From positions 360,766-424,765 of the forward strand of contig JACTAT010000040.1 in assembly GCA_014526335.1 (NCBI GenBank): a DNA stretch of 64,000 nt, in the 5' to 3' direction. The position numbers were made by a program, and so were the translations under genes. This DNA comes from Chrysaora quinquecirrha. Taxonomy: Eukaryota > Cnidaria > Scyphozoa > Semaeostomeae > Pelagiidae. Position 1 is the first letter of the stretch; each line of letters starts with the position of its first letter. Under the pieces are notes generated by a model. That model was not told the origin of the DNA. It was given only the letters and a program-made list of their open reading frames with translations, and made no database searches. Positions 12,900-24,250 of the stretch are shown piece by piece.

Positions 12900-13188
12900 C
12901 AAGTCCCTTAATAGCACATTATAAGATACAATTGTATGTGAGTAAAGCTGAAAACTACTCAATGAAACACTTGATACATGTGTAACATACAATTTATGTG
13001 AGTTTTAACTGCAAATGAATGGAACTAGCTTCCTAATTCTGGAATTTTTGCAGTGATAAAAGTATTCAAAATTGAAAAGCTCCTTAGCGATTTTATCTTT
13101 AGTTGTATAATTTCTTCAAATTTTTCGGCTGTCCACATGTGGAGTAGGTTGCGTACCTTAAAGTTCTTCTTTATAAAAAAGCACAACT
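12900..13188. mobile_element. MITE family 2, copy 2 (worn ends)
   Basis: Same interior as 6660-6940 in the same order: 'tgtgagtaaagctga', 'gcaaatgaatggaac', 'cagtgataaaagtattca', 'tccacatgtgga'. It ends in 'ttctttataaaaaagcac'. The left end is diverged. Confidence 0.7.
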
Positions 13189-13189
13189 A

Positions 13190-14850
13190 CAGTATGTTGG
13201 CCAGCTAATGAAAAGCATGTTGTTAGGCTCACATCTCATCTGCACAAAGTCGCATATGGCCTAATATGAATAAGTTCACCAGCCGCCCAGATCAAATGTT
13301 TAAGAAGCGTTTCGCTCTTATTTGAGCTTGTCGATGACGTGTGAGAACTGAAGCAGGTTCATTTGCATAAGAGGCACAACTGCTTATTAAATGACAATTG
13401 GAACTGATTCATATGAGGTCGAATACGAATTTTCGCTTTGTGATATAATTCTAACTGCATGTGCTTCGGTACCCTAGCTCAGGTAGCAACTTCAAATGGT
13501 GACATATCTCAATACAGTTAAACATCGATGATGCAGACGGAAAATACATTTAAATATACAGTTATTATCTAAATTGTTAAAAAGCTACATATATACAATT
13601 TATTTAATTTACAAGATTATGAAACTTTCAGCAAAATAACTGACATAGGAGGAGGACGAGAAAATAACATTGTCGGGTAGAATTTGGATTGATTTACAGT
13701 AATACAGAATTCTGAGAGATCCGTATGGTTTGCCACAATCGAAGAATACTGCAATGTTTTGAATTATTGAACACCCTTCTTCAGTCAGCACTGCACATTA
13801 TTCTATAAAATTCGGTCTTAATACAAAGAATTCCGTTATTACACTGAACAGTCCTTACAGATAATTCCTCACTATCTCATTGTTCATTAACAATTATCCA
13901 CCACTAAAGCAGTTTGTTTTGCCTTGTTTATTCGATCTATCTACCTGCAGTTTTAGGTAAACAGTTAAAATAAAGCTGTGCTTAAGCAATACACAGACTA
14001 ATGTCACATGAGTAGGTATAATATCAAAGGACAGATAACAATTTCAGTGTCGAGCATTCGAGTAAAAACGAGGCCAAGGACCTGAATCATGTGGATGGAG
14101 TGTAAGTGTTGCATATAATAGCTACTTTGGTTTTGGTATATGGAGTAACTAGATACAGTGGGCAGCTTGATGGAAACAGGGGACAAAAGATTTGACGCGA
14201 AGACTTTGTTCAGTTTTGTACTTGTAGAGTGAATCCATTATGCAAAACCATTTTCCTTTTTTACTTATTGCTTCCTAGCACGAAAGATAGGCATTTAGAG
14301 CCTGTCAATTTGTCTATGGTTTTATAGCCCCTTGGTTTTGCAGCAATGGTTAGAAGGATTAAGAAACTTAAATTCGAAAATCTCTTGAAGTTTATTTAGG
14401 ATACGAACTGGTTACTCGAAGTTACTGGAAAGAGTTTCTTGGTTTTCGAACATAATATATGCGTAAACAATCTGAAGGGCTCACATACATAAATTCTTTG
14501 AAAAAACCTTCTTTAAGAAACTTTTGAAGGTGTTGTGGCGTCGCGGTGTAATCCAGCTGACTCGTGGTGGTTTAGTGTGGTCAGGATTCAAGCCCAGCCA
14601 CGGCAGCGTCATTGCCAGAATCGAGGTCTCGATTAGTTAACCTACTACCGGAGAAATGCGACAGAGAAACAAGCCATATGTATGCTGGCAACAACTAATA
14701 AAACTTCATTTAGACGACAACATAAGCAATAAACATTCTACATATATAGATGAAAACTGTCTTCATTACTATACATTACATATGGTACTACATTTCATTA
14801 TTAAATACTATATGTGGGCATTGGAAGTGTGACGTGACAAGAGGCAGGTT
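13190..14850. other. Gene-free stretch
   Basis: No gene seen. The phrase 'gtgttgtggcgtcgcggtg' near 14531 and 'gtgctgtggcgtcatggta' near 16747 look like two copies of one dispersed, possibly tRNA-derived element. Confidence 0.4.
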
Positions 14851-14862
14851 TGTGCTTTCAGT

Positions 14863-15385
14863 GGTTGGGCAAGACCCGTCCTGGGGAGAACCCAGTTTGG
14901 GCGGGCAATGCCAAACATTTAAGATATTGGTAGCGTACTGACGGAAGCGTAGCGATACAGGGGGCCGGAGTCTCTGTCGACTCAGGTGCAGTCAGCAATC
15001 CAGAGCGAGGTACACGGATGATGAGTGGGGCCCGTGCTCCCAAGGCAAGCATCCATGTCCAACTCTGGTGTGAAACAATCAATATTGGTTAGACTGCCAG
15101 GCAATTTACGCTGTAATTTGTAACATTTCTGAGTCTTTTCTGGGGAGAGCGCAGTTATATTGCATTTCTTGCATCAGGATCGCAGTTGGGCAAGACCCGC
15201 CCTACGTACAGAACGCTGCTTGGGCGGGCAATGCCAACTTTTGTGGTATTGTTGTGTGCTGACGGTGGCGAAGCGATACAGAGGTTTGGAGTCTCTGTCG
15301 ACTACGGGTGCAGTCAGCAATCCAGAGAGGGGTGCACTGAAGACGAGTGGGGGCCGTGTTCCCAAGGCACCATCAGTGTCCAACA
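14863..15385. repeat. Pair of about 200 bp direct repeats
   Basis: 14863-15068 and 15184-15385 share 'gttgggcaagacccg', 'gggcgggcaatgccaa', 'agcgatacag', 'ggagtctctgtcgact' and 'gtgcagtcagcaatccagag'. The copies are direct, about 320 bp apart. The overlapping short frames on both strands are by-products. Origin unknown. Confidence 0.8.
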
Positions 15386-15878
15386 CTGGTGGAAAATATG
15401 CGAGCGGGTTTCAACTGCAAGGTAGTTTAAGCTGTAGCTTTGATATTTCGGAATTTCTCCGAGAAAGAGTTCTCATAATGCACTTCTTGCCACCGTTCAC
15501 ACTTCTTTATCCTTACAACTTATACCTTGTCAACAATGGAGGGAGAGAGATTTGACGAATAACAAAAGGTATTAAACAGTTCGTGTTTTCGTGCTTTTGG
15601 CTTCTGTGTCAACAGGCTTCACTTGGCGTTAAAGTGAGATTAAAGTAAAAGGGGCGGGAGGGTAGGGTTTTCGCTGGACTGAGGACTGCTCAGCACGCGG
15701 CATAAGAGAAAAAGAGGGTTTGATTTGAGCGTGTTTCGTTTTTGAGAACATTTCAGGGGTGAAACCAATTCGTTTGCCATTGGCTAGGGGAAACCACACC
15801 TTTTATTGTTTAGTATAACGAGGACTATTCGGTGCAAATGATTGGTTACTACTTTATGATACCACTGAGACATATAAT

Positions 15879-16590
15879 GGCCCTTTGCACACTAGACCTA
15901 AAATTCTGCCAAAATTCTACCAAACAGTGGGGCGCATTTGCTAATTATTGAGTTCCGACCATAAATTCCTGATGCCCTGAAATAGTCTCTATCAATCATT
16001 TCGACTTCTGATGACAGATTCGATAGGGTTCACCGTAACGTCTGAGAAGAATTCTTTCTTTCTTTCACCCTCAATGCACCATCAACTTGAATTATATTTA
16101 TTTTGAAATTGCCTATTTTCGACATTTAGTGAATGACATGAATTAAATTTAAGAATCTGGGTTCTCCGACTTTAGCTCTTCAGAATATTGTTGAATAAAG
16201 AACCTTAATGCCGCTTGTTGCATTTGTAAAAGTGATAGTCTAACATATGCAGATAATACCAACATCATTCTTTGCATTCTGCCCTGGCCGCTTTGCTCCA
16301 GCAGAAAACAATCATAAAAAGCATGAAAACTCTTCATCCGACATCTTGTTTCGAGAACGAATGAAAAAGCAAGAAAATGTCGCTTCAGGTCAAGAAATTA
16401 ATCCGTGATGACATTTGGCAGAAATAAGGGCAGCTCGGGAGCTGCCCATATTTAATTAGTCGGCCTGTTTCATCCTTACTAGAATTTATGGATAGTAGAA
16501 AATGCAAAAAGTCCTTGCACACTAGGAAAAAGGTGTTAATTTGTTAATCCTTACTAAAATTTGGAAAAGTACTCTAGTGTGCAAAGGCCC
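15879..16590. mobile_element. Non-autonomous DNA element, about 0.7 kb
   Basis: Left end 'ggccctttgcacactaga' and right end 'tctagtgtgcaaaggcc' are inverted copies differing by one base. The interior carries secondary matches ('aaaattctgccaaaattct' left, 'cttactaaaatttgg' right). No transposase is recognisable; the 62-codon frame inside is not a known protein. Confidence 0.75.
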
Positions 16591-16929
16591 GTTTTTGAGA
16601 AACAACATGGAATTTTGACATGCAAGCATTAAAGTAAATATTATGCTTCAGAATTCCTGTGCAGCCTATACGTTTTCATTCACAACAAAACAAGATTTGC
16701 AAGAGGCAAACAGCGCTTAAAGTCACATCTCCTGGCACCATAAGGTGCTGTGGCGTCATGGTACAGGAGCCCAGTAATTTCGGGGTTCGGGCTCCAGCTG
16801 CCGTTGCGTCACAGAGATCCTAGTGATTGGCGCTCAATACACCACTTCAACTTCAACCTTCAACTTTGTCTAGTTATGCAATATGTAGTAGTAGTTAAGT
16901 AATAGTAGTAGCAGTAGTAGGCCTATATC

Positions 16930-17245
16930 GGAGAGTGTCGACCATCATCCGCCCATTAATTCTCCAGACTGTCTGTGTCTGTTCGGGGTGGGCAGCGTCT
17001 CTTGTGGCTCTAGAGACCGATGCGGGACTGGCATATTCGAGGGTGATTTTTCCAGCTAGCGCAGCCAGCTGTTAACTCCTCCCAGGACTTAGTGTTGATG
17101 TCGAGAGCCCTCGTATCTCTCTTGCAGGCGTCTTTGTACCTCGCTTGGCGGCCAATATTTCTTTGTCCTTTAGCAAGGTTTCAATAAACGATGTCTTTTG
17201 GGATGCGACCATCCTGCATGCGTCGGATGTGGCCTAACCTGTAAT
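16930..17245 (-). pseudogene. LINE reverse-transcriptase C-terminal remnant
   Basis: Read on the minus strand, the segment gives RLGHIRRMQDGRIPKDIVY, a stop, then NLAKGQRN, ARYKDACKRD and SWEELTAGCASW. This order (GH-R-RM...P...RYKD..K.....W) is the usual tail of invertebrate LINE ORF2 proteins. Stops interrupt it and there is no upstream RT core, so it is a dead 3' fragment. Confidence 0.75.
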
Positions 17246-17249
17246 TTTC

Positions 17250-19080
17250 CCGAGAAGTGTTCAGTAGAGCGCTCAATTCTTGACAAGTACGAACTCCAGC
17301 GAAGCAAAGCGAAAAAATATACCCCGCTTTTGGAAATTTGGACGTTCTTTTATCTCAAAATCAATATGATTTTAATTCATAAAGTTATAATAAGGTCACG
17401 ACTGTTGGCTGTTTTTATAGAGTTCATTAGGTAGATTCCATTGATACGATAAATTTAATGATATATTTCTCAGGGTAGAAAGATGGCGTTTTACATAGTT
17501 TAACGATTTATTACATTCGCTCAATACCAAACAGTATCAAAAATAATAAATTAGTTAGAGTTGTTAATCATGAAATACAGTGCCGTAATAGGGTTCAGAG
17601 GTCTGTAGATTGAGCAATAACAAGTTATTCTTATAGTAGTCAACAGCAGAACATAGTTTAACTATAGATTGTTTTTGGAGGCCGCAATGCCGATTTAACG
17701 ACATAAAATGTGTTGTATTCCAGGAAGAGTGTTTCAGGCCTACATAATCTTATCGTACTTTACGAGGATAGCCTGAGACATAAACTGCAAATCTCAAAAA
17801 TCTGGGGCAAATCTCTGTCTCATGTTTCCTGTCAATGAGTTTCCCCATTTTTATAAGGAGCACTTTTGTAAGGAGCTCTAGGCTGAAAATGCCAAAAAAA
17901 TTGTCACGCATTGAGGCTCGGATGAAAAACTCGAGACAAGTAATAGTTTTGGAGGTGAATTGCAGCAAACAAAATTTTACGTTTTGGGCCTACTTCATAA
18001 ATTAATAAAAGCGTTCAGAATTAAATAACTAGCCTATAAAACTGCTTGCATGAATTCGCAAAAAAAAAAACAAAACAAAAAATGATATTCATATTATGAG
18101 ACTCAAAAACAAAAAGATAATGTGCAGGAATAAGAGCCGATGTATATATCAATACAATGCAAATATATGCGTAGCTAAGAAAACAGTTGGCTCATCAGTT
18201 ATGATTCCTGTATTGGAAGGGTATCGCGGCTGCAAACAGAAATTAACGAGATTTCAATGCGTATGTCTATAGATCCTCATCGGCCAATGGGTTAAAATCC
18301 CCGTACCTTTTAGCCGCTAGTCTAAAGTATTGTCCATTTCTGACTACAATTTAGTATACTTGTGACTAAAATTTAGAAATGTCATGGCAGACGGGCAGGC
18401 GGGGCAAATGCCATCTCTCAGAATTAGATTAAATTTGTCAGAAATAATTTTCGCAACTTTTATCGTAAACCTGTCGGAAATTTCGCCCTGTCGGCCGTCC
18501 TAAACGAATAGTTCCACGACGGCCTTTCCTGCTAGCTCAGTAACTTGCAATGAAAAAGTATATACTTGCGCTGATATCATGAAAAGCATTACATACTTTG
18601 CAGAATAGCACGCGAAAATGATTCCTGGCACGGCGGCCGACGCTTTCCTGGGATGCGGGGATGCTGGACACGGGGTTCAAAGCAGGGCTGGCGCCGTTTA
18701 TTGTAGGTTTGTCAACCTGAACACACCAAAATCGATTCCTTGTTGAACAACGAAAATTTGAGTATCAGAAATTGAGACATTTTTTTATCTACAGGAATAA
18801 AGCTGAAACTGGACGTATACAGATGCAGCGGAATAAAGAAAATCGCATTGTGAAGCAAAATTCAGATCTCCTGTGCAGGTGTTTGTAATAAAGAAAACGA
18901 CAAGGAGTTAGAAAGACGAGAAGTCGATTGAGTTTGCGAGCAAAGAATGAGATTGTGGATGTAGAACAGACTGGATAAAACAAAAGGTCTGTAGAAACAG
19001 GGATTCTATCTTATTCTATTAAAAAATACACCGAGACCAAAATATGATTGATGATAATATCGAGCCATAAGCCTAACACA
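17250..19080. other. Gene-free stretch upstream of the GPCR
   Basis: AT-rich with no supported ORF. It should contain the promoter and 5' UTR of the GPCR at 19087, but no promoter element can be named with confidence. Confidence 0.4.
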
Positions 19081-19086
19081 TAAAAC

Positions 19087-20217
19087 ATGGACATTGACGG
19101 ACTAAACGCCTTTTTGATTGTATCTTTTATTGCTTCAATTCTTGGCAACGCTCTGGTGTTAATTGTGCGTTTGAGCAAAGCAAAACGCACCACGATGACA
19201 GCGTATGAACTACTGATTTGCCACTTAGCCGTGACAGATTTGCAATTCGCTTTATATATTCCAATAATGGTTCATGCTAACACAAAGGGACAATGGCAGC
19301 TTGGTCAAACTGGATGCAAAATGATCTTCACATGGAGCTCAGTTGCATTGAACGTCTCAATCATGAATGTAGTCGTTATGGGTTACGAACGTTACCGATC
19401 ATTATGTAATCCACTTGGGTATAGATGGTCTCACAGAAAAACTGCAATGGTGTTATTACTCGTTTGGGTTTATTCACTTGTAATTCAGATTCCGACCATA
19501 GTCGTTACGAAAGTCAAGGGGTTTTGCTATCCTGTGTATCCGAACTCTGCGTTCCAAATCGCTAATACCTTGTTACAGTTTGCTGTTTTCTATATCTTGC
19601 CTGTTGTTTTGATGACGATCTTGAACGTTAATGTCATCCTTGCTATGCGGAGGCGACTTCATACCGTCCAATCAAAGCAAGATATTGCCATGCCAAAACA
19701 AGGTAACAGTATCCGTGGTCTGGATAATAGCGCTGTAATCCAAGAACAAAGTGTGCGAGACCAGGACAGAAATGCGCCAGATCAGGACAGGGGTGCTCAA
19801 AGTCAACAGATGAGTGCCCGGGATCAAAATCAAAAGCCTTTCGCGACATTACAGATTGCAACGACCAACAACAATCTACATCCAGAGATAAGCAATTTAC
19901 GATTATCCGAGTACAGTAGCATAAACCGTAGCAGTTCAGCGACAGGTCATAGTCAACTTAGATCTTTCTCAAAACAATACAGATCAGTTTTTAAAATACT
20001 AACAGTCCTAACATTGACACATATGTTCATATGTCTGCCAAACCATATCTATTATCTTTCTACGTTAACAACTAAGTATTCTGTGAAATTTGAAAGAGCA
20101 TTGATATCTCTAAGCTACATGATATTCTTAAACAGTTGCGTCAATCCAGTCATATATAGTATATTTGACCGGCGCTTTCGAAAAGATGTTAGGAATCTGT
20201 TTAAAAACATTATATAA
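19087..20217 (+). CDS. Class A (rhodopsin-like) G-protein-coupled receptor, single exon
   Basis: The frame gives 376 residues with seven hydrophobic segments. Landmarks are GN (N21) in TM1, LAVTDL (D51) in TM2, C77 before TM3, ERY at 101-103 in place of DRY, W127 in TM4, C147 in loop 2 able to pair with C77, FICLPNH in TM6 (the usual CWxP is altered), and NPVIY in TM7 followed by a basic helix-8 stretch. The N-terminus before TM1 is only about seven residues, very short for a peptide receptor. The third intracellular loop is long and rich in Gln, Asp and Arg with imperfect DQDR/DQNQ repeats. It acts at the plasma membrane; ligand unknown. Amine- or peptide-type receptors and lineage-expanded orphans are all possible. 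Its intact frame says it is a gene, not a relic. Confidence 0.93.
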   Translation: MDIDGLNAFLIVSFIASILGNALVLIVRLSKAKRTTMTAYELLICHLAVTDLQFALYIPIMVHANTKGQWQLGQTGCKMIFTWSSVALNVSIMNVVVMGYERYRSLCNPLGYRWSHRKTAMVLLLVWVYSLVIQIPTIVVTKVKGFCYPVYPNSAFQIANTLLQFAVFYILPVVLMTILNVNVILAMRRRLHTVQSKQDIAMPKQGNSIRGLDNSAVIQEQSVRDQDRNAPDQDRGAQSQQMSARDQNQKPFATLQIATTNNNLHPEISNLRLSEYSSINRSSSATGHSQLRSFSKQYRSVFKILTVLTLTHMFICLPNHIYYLSTLTTKYSVKFERALISLSYMIFLNSCVNPVIYSIFDRRFRKDVRNLFKNII

Positions 20218-20274
20218 AGTCTAGAAATAGATTCGTTTATAAAAATCAAACGACGTCCCTGCTACTCAAGTACA

Positions 20275-20990
20275 GCAACAATGACAATGATGAACACAAC
20301 GGAAAACGCTTTTGGAAAGAGACTTTAAGAATCTTTAAAACATTACAAAAAGGCTGGAAATAGGGCCGTTAAAGCAAAGGGAGCAAAAATCCAGCGAAGG
20401 CTTAGCTACTAATTAGCTAGCTACACAAAGCAATGACAATGATGAACACAACGGAAATAACGCTTTCAAAAAGAGACATTACGAAACGTTCAAAAACATT
20501 ACAAAAAGGCTGGAAATAGGGCCGTTAAAGCAAAGGGAGCAAAAATCCAGCGAAGGCTTAGCTACTAATTAGCTACACAAGGCAATGACTATGGTGAACA
20601 CAACGGAAAATAACGCTTTCAAAAAGAGACATTCCATACGTTCAAAAACATTACAAAAAGGCTGGAAATAGGGCCGTTAAAGCAAAGGGAGCAAAAATCC
20701 AGCGAAGGCTTAGCTACTAATTAGCTAGCTACACAAATCAATGACAATGGTGAACACAACGGAAAATAACGTTTTCAAAAAGATACGTTACGAAAAGTTC
20801 AAAAACGTTACTAAAAGGCTAAAAATATAGGGCCGTTAAAGCAAAGGGAGCAAAATTCCAGCGAAGGCTTAACATACTTAAATTGCTATACAAAGCTATG
20901 ACTATGAACAATACGAAAGAAAAACGCTTCCAAAAAGAGACTTTTCGAATCTTTAAAGAAAATTACAAAAAGTCCAGAAATAGGATCGTT
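20275..20990. repeat. Tandem array, unit about 153 bp, four to five copies
   Basis: Each unit holds 'aatgacaatg(a/g)tgaacacaacgg', 'aaaaacattacaaaaaggct', 'gggccgttaaagcaaaggga' and 'ccagcgaaggcttagctac'. Units begin near 20279, 20431, 20583, 20740 and, degraded, 20893. It sits directly after the GPCR stop. Within each unit 'aaagagac' and 'gttcaaaaacatt' echo the receptor's last codons ('ctgtttaaaaacattatat'), so the array may have arisen from 3' sequence of the gene. Confidence 0.85.
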
Positions 20991-21169
20991 ACACAAAACC
21001 AAAAAATATGGCGAGTATAACGGAAAAACGACAAATGTGGGAGAAATAGAAATTCTTCAGAAGAAACTCAGAAAATGTTTAGTTATGATAGTATTTGGTT
21101 ATGACATAGTAATGAAACATATCATTTATCTGTATATATTCATCATAAGTGGGCTACCACAATTGTTAT

Positions 21170-21245
21170 AATTTCCTTGACTGGAATTCGAACCAGTGAC
21201 CTTCTGGACAACAAGCCAGTTGACTACTAGACCAATACACTAAAC
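21170..21245 (-). repeat. tRNA-like, probably SINE-derived segment
   Basis: On the minus strand, 'tggtctagtagtcaactgg' resembles an A box and 'ggttcgaattcc' a B box at tRNA-like spacing. The ends do not pair as an acceptor stem, so it is not a functional tRNA. Most likely the head of a decayed SINE. Confidence 0.45.
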
Positions 21246-21249
21246 AGTG

Positions 21250-23470
21250 CAATGAAGCAGCCAGCCTAACTCGAGGTCCTTCCAGCCACAGGTCTCCTCC
21301 ACAGCCAAGGTGTTTCTTTGTGTTTCGGCTTAAAGCCTTCATCAGAGCATAGAACATAAGCATATGTTCAGTTCATTTATCTGTATATAGTGATCTGTAT
21401 ATAATAATTGTGTACTCAGAGTTCTTAAAAGTTTCTTAAATTTGCGATGGCAGAAGATTTCAGTGCAGAAGATTCTTCTTCAGCACCACACATATTTATT
21501 ATATTGTTCAAATCCGATCTATGTTGTTTTCCCCCCATAAGGTGATAATTCATACTGGAAGCCAATGATCACAAAACTTCTAAGAACACGTCTAAATCAC
21601 TACTGAAGATCCCCCATATGTTTTATTGAGGGTCGTTTAGGGGGGGGGGGAGGTTACTTGTTCCCATGCTCTCTTGAGAAAATACTCATGTTCCCTGGAG
21701 TTTTAAGCGATTATTTTCAGACGGATAGTCAAGCAGATTGATAGGGAGGATTTTACTTGATGCCTGTTTCCCGACATTCCCTTGTTCCCTTTCAATTTGG
21801 ATATGTCCCCTTGCTCTCTGGATACATTTCACATATTCCTTTGTTCCCTGGAACCCCTTAACGACCCTCATTGTTGCTGTATATAGGTCTTCAGGCCCGC
21901 TTTGAAAGGTTTCTTGCGTTTGAGGGTTATGAGTATCGCAGTTTCTTAATATCTTTACTATCTGAGGGGCTGGTTCCTTAAAAACAGTTGCTTTTAAAAC
22001 AAAATGCGTGTATTAAATCTGGTTGTTGTAACTATAACTTATCACAAAAAACTATGTAAGAAAAACCGGATTTGGAGTAAACAGAAAGATTTATTTTGTT
22101 TAATAAATATTATGTGAGGTTAATGCCCAGCCGCATGTGTTGTACATCCTTATTTTCTCACGTGTAAATATTATGTTGCCTAAATATTTATCTAAAAGCA
22201 CGTATGCTCTTAAACGATTTACTCTTAAGAGTTTGATTGCAAATAATTAAGACACAGAAATCAGTGACTTTGTTGTAATTTGTTTACGTTAAAGACTGCT
22301 AATTTTCACTTGCAATTGTTGATTAACCATTGCCCATTCCGCCGACGCGCGAAGATATGACTTGAGCATTATGCGCTTCTGCGATATCGTAACGATACTG
22401 GTACGTTACTCAATGGCTGCAGCATTTCGGGTTATTCCACCTCCAATAGCAGTAATGTCTATCTACCTATCTATCTAAATTTATTTATCCACGGTAACCC
22501 CATCAGTCCTAACGGATCGCTTTTCAGGGGCGTGCAATGTCAAGACTGGCAACTAAAACATCGCCCATCGTCACTCCCCAGATACAATGCATCTATCCAA
22601 ACAACCATTCTCTTTTTTCATGCCGTGTGCCTATGTCGCTAACAAATGTTTCAACATAAAAGTTTTGGGTTTGAACTTGGCTGAAAAGTCTCTGTTCAGA
22701 ATACTATGCTCTACATGCGGCAAAACAGCACCGCAATATTGTGTTTACGATATAATGAGTTGGCAGCAAATGATACTGAAATTGCATCTTTTATTGCTAA
22801 CTTTACCCTGTTAACGCAAGCGACTGAATGCTAGCACAGTCTTCATTGTGGCCTAAGAGCCAGTGACTTAGTGCCGGCATTTTGTTAGTTCCATAGAACG
22901 CCAGTGAATACCCTCTAATGTGGACTTTCTGTGGTTCTACAGCAAATATCCCTATAGAATTACGATGAAACGGGTTGTAGGTGCCGTACCAGGATTATAT
23001 ACTTTAGACGAGTCACAGTGGTTGATCTTGAAGGGGGAACATGAATTATGGTATGGGAACATGATGTTTGATCTCTGCCGTCGACGACGGACATGCTTTA
23101 AACATCATCGTTCCCACATCATCGACGCGCACTGAATTAACAGCTACCTGTATCGCCGCGCACTGAAATCAACAACTACCTGTATTTGCCAGTGTGTCCC
23201 CGTCGTCACCGTCGCTTATGATTATATGGGAACATGCACATCGTCGTCAAGTCTAAGTCAGGGGAACGACAAACGTCCGTCCCGTCGCTAGCGACGATTT
23301 GGAAACCAGACTTTACGAAATGAAAGAAAAACGTTTCTTGTCTTTGTACAGTCGTTATTTCTATACAATAGGCTCATTACAGTCTTTTAAGCGAATGTGT
23401 CACAAAATTGTTATTTTCTTGATATACGCAAAACTACCGAAATGAGACATATCCAAACACAAAGAAATGA
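21250..23470. other. Gene-free stretch with repeat debris
   Basis: No gene supported. Contains a G-run (21640-21652), a MITE-like T/A end near 21990-22015, and CGTCG-rich inverted phrases at 23040-23300 ('gggaacatgatgtttgat' against 'aaacatcatcgttccc'). Confidence 0.4.
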
Positions 23471-23477
23471 AGTTCTA

Positions 23478-23665
23478 CCTTCAAAGAGGACTGGGTTGGC
23501 GCGACATTTTTCTGGAAGATGGCAGATATGTTGAACAAGGGAATCCTCTCCGTGGTCAAGGGAATCTTCGCCGTGATCAAAGACCTTTATTGCTGTGAGT
23601 TAGTGCAGCAAATTTTCGGTATCTTCCAGAAAAATGTCGCGCTGACCAAAACCACTTTGAAAAGG
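23478..23665. mobile_element. Short palindromic MITE
   Basis: The left arm contains 'gcgcgacatttttctggaag', the right arm its inverse 'cttccagaaaaatgtcgcgc', with arms extending outward to 'tcaaag'/'ctttga'. It lies just downstream of the FBXO22 stop. Confidence 0.8.
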
Positions 23666-23818
23666 TCTATTAGCGAAATGAAACCTGTCCTTTGAATAAA
23701 TGAATGAACCCCTTCATGACATCAAGTTCTAATCTCGCAGAACCAATATAATCAGAACAGATCTTACACTAAACATCTGATCCTCGACGTGGAACACCTT
23801 ATTTTACGAAGCAGGGAA

Positions 23819-24250
23819 TCATGAAGAAAATTTACATAAACACAGTACAGTCGAATATGAATGAAGAGAAGACTGTTCATTCTGATTTTCAGTAGTAGTC
23901 TTTGGATCATAGCCAATCTCACCAAATGCAAACATTCCTGCAACAGGAGTCCTCGGTAGCACTTCGGCTATCCAAGTGGTTTCCACATTAGGTTCGCGGT
24001 AAAGCCCAGATCCACGGGCAACGCAAGAATACATGAACATAACAGTATGGTCATTTGGTTGGACAATGTCTTTTAATTTCTCAAGGCTTGAGATCATACT
24101 TTGTTTATTACGGCGTTCTTTATGGACGATCAGGCCTGCACAAACATTGCCCGAAAAACAGATTCCCGATATTCCACGCAGGCGCACTTTCTGGTTAAAG
24201 AAGATTGATTCAGCTAGACCACCGGAAATCACAGTATCTGGACCAGTGAC
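23819..24250 (-). CDS. FBXO22: FBXO22 exon 3 (FIST_C end)
   Basis: Acceptor ACATCAG. Begins VTGPDTVISGG and runs 143 codons to a TGA at 23819-23821. Contains the most conserved FBXO22 motifs. Confidence 0.92.
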   Translation of the reverse strand, partial: VTGPDTVISGGLAESIFFNQKVRLRGISGICFSGNVCAGLIVHKERRNKQSMISSLEKLKDIVQPNDHTVMFMYSCVARGSGLYREPNVETTWIAEVLPRTPVAGMFAFGEIGYDPKTTTENQNEQSSLHSYSTVLCLCKFSS

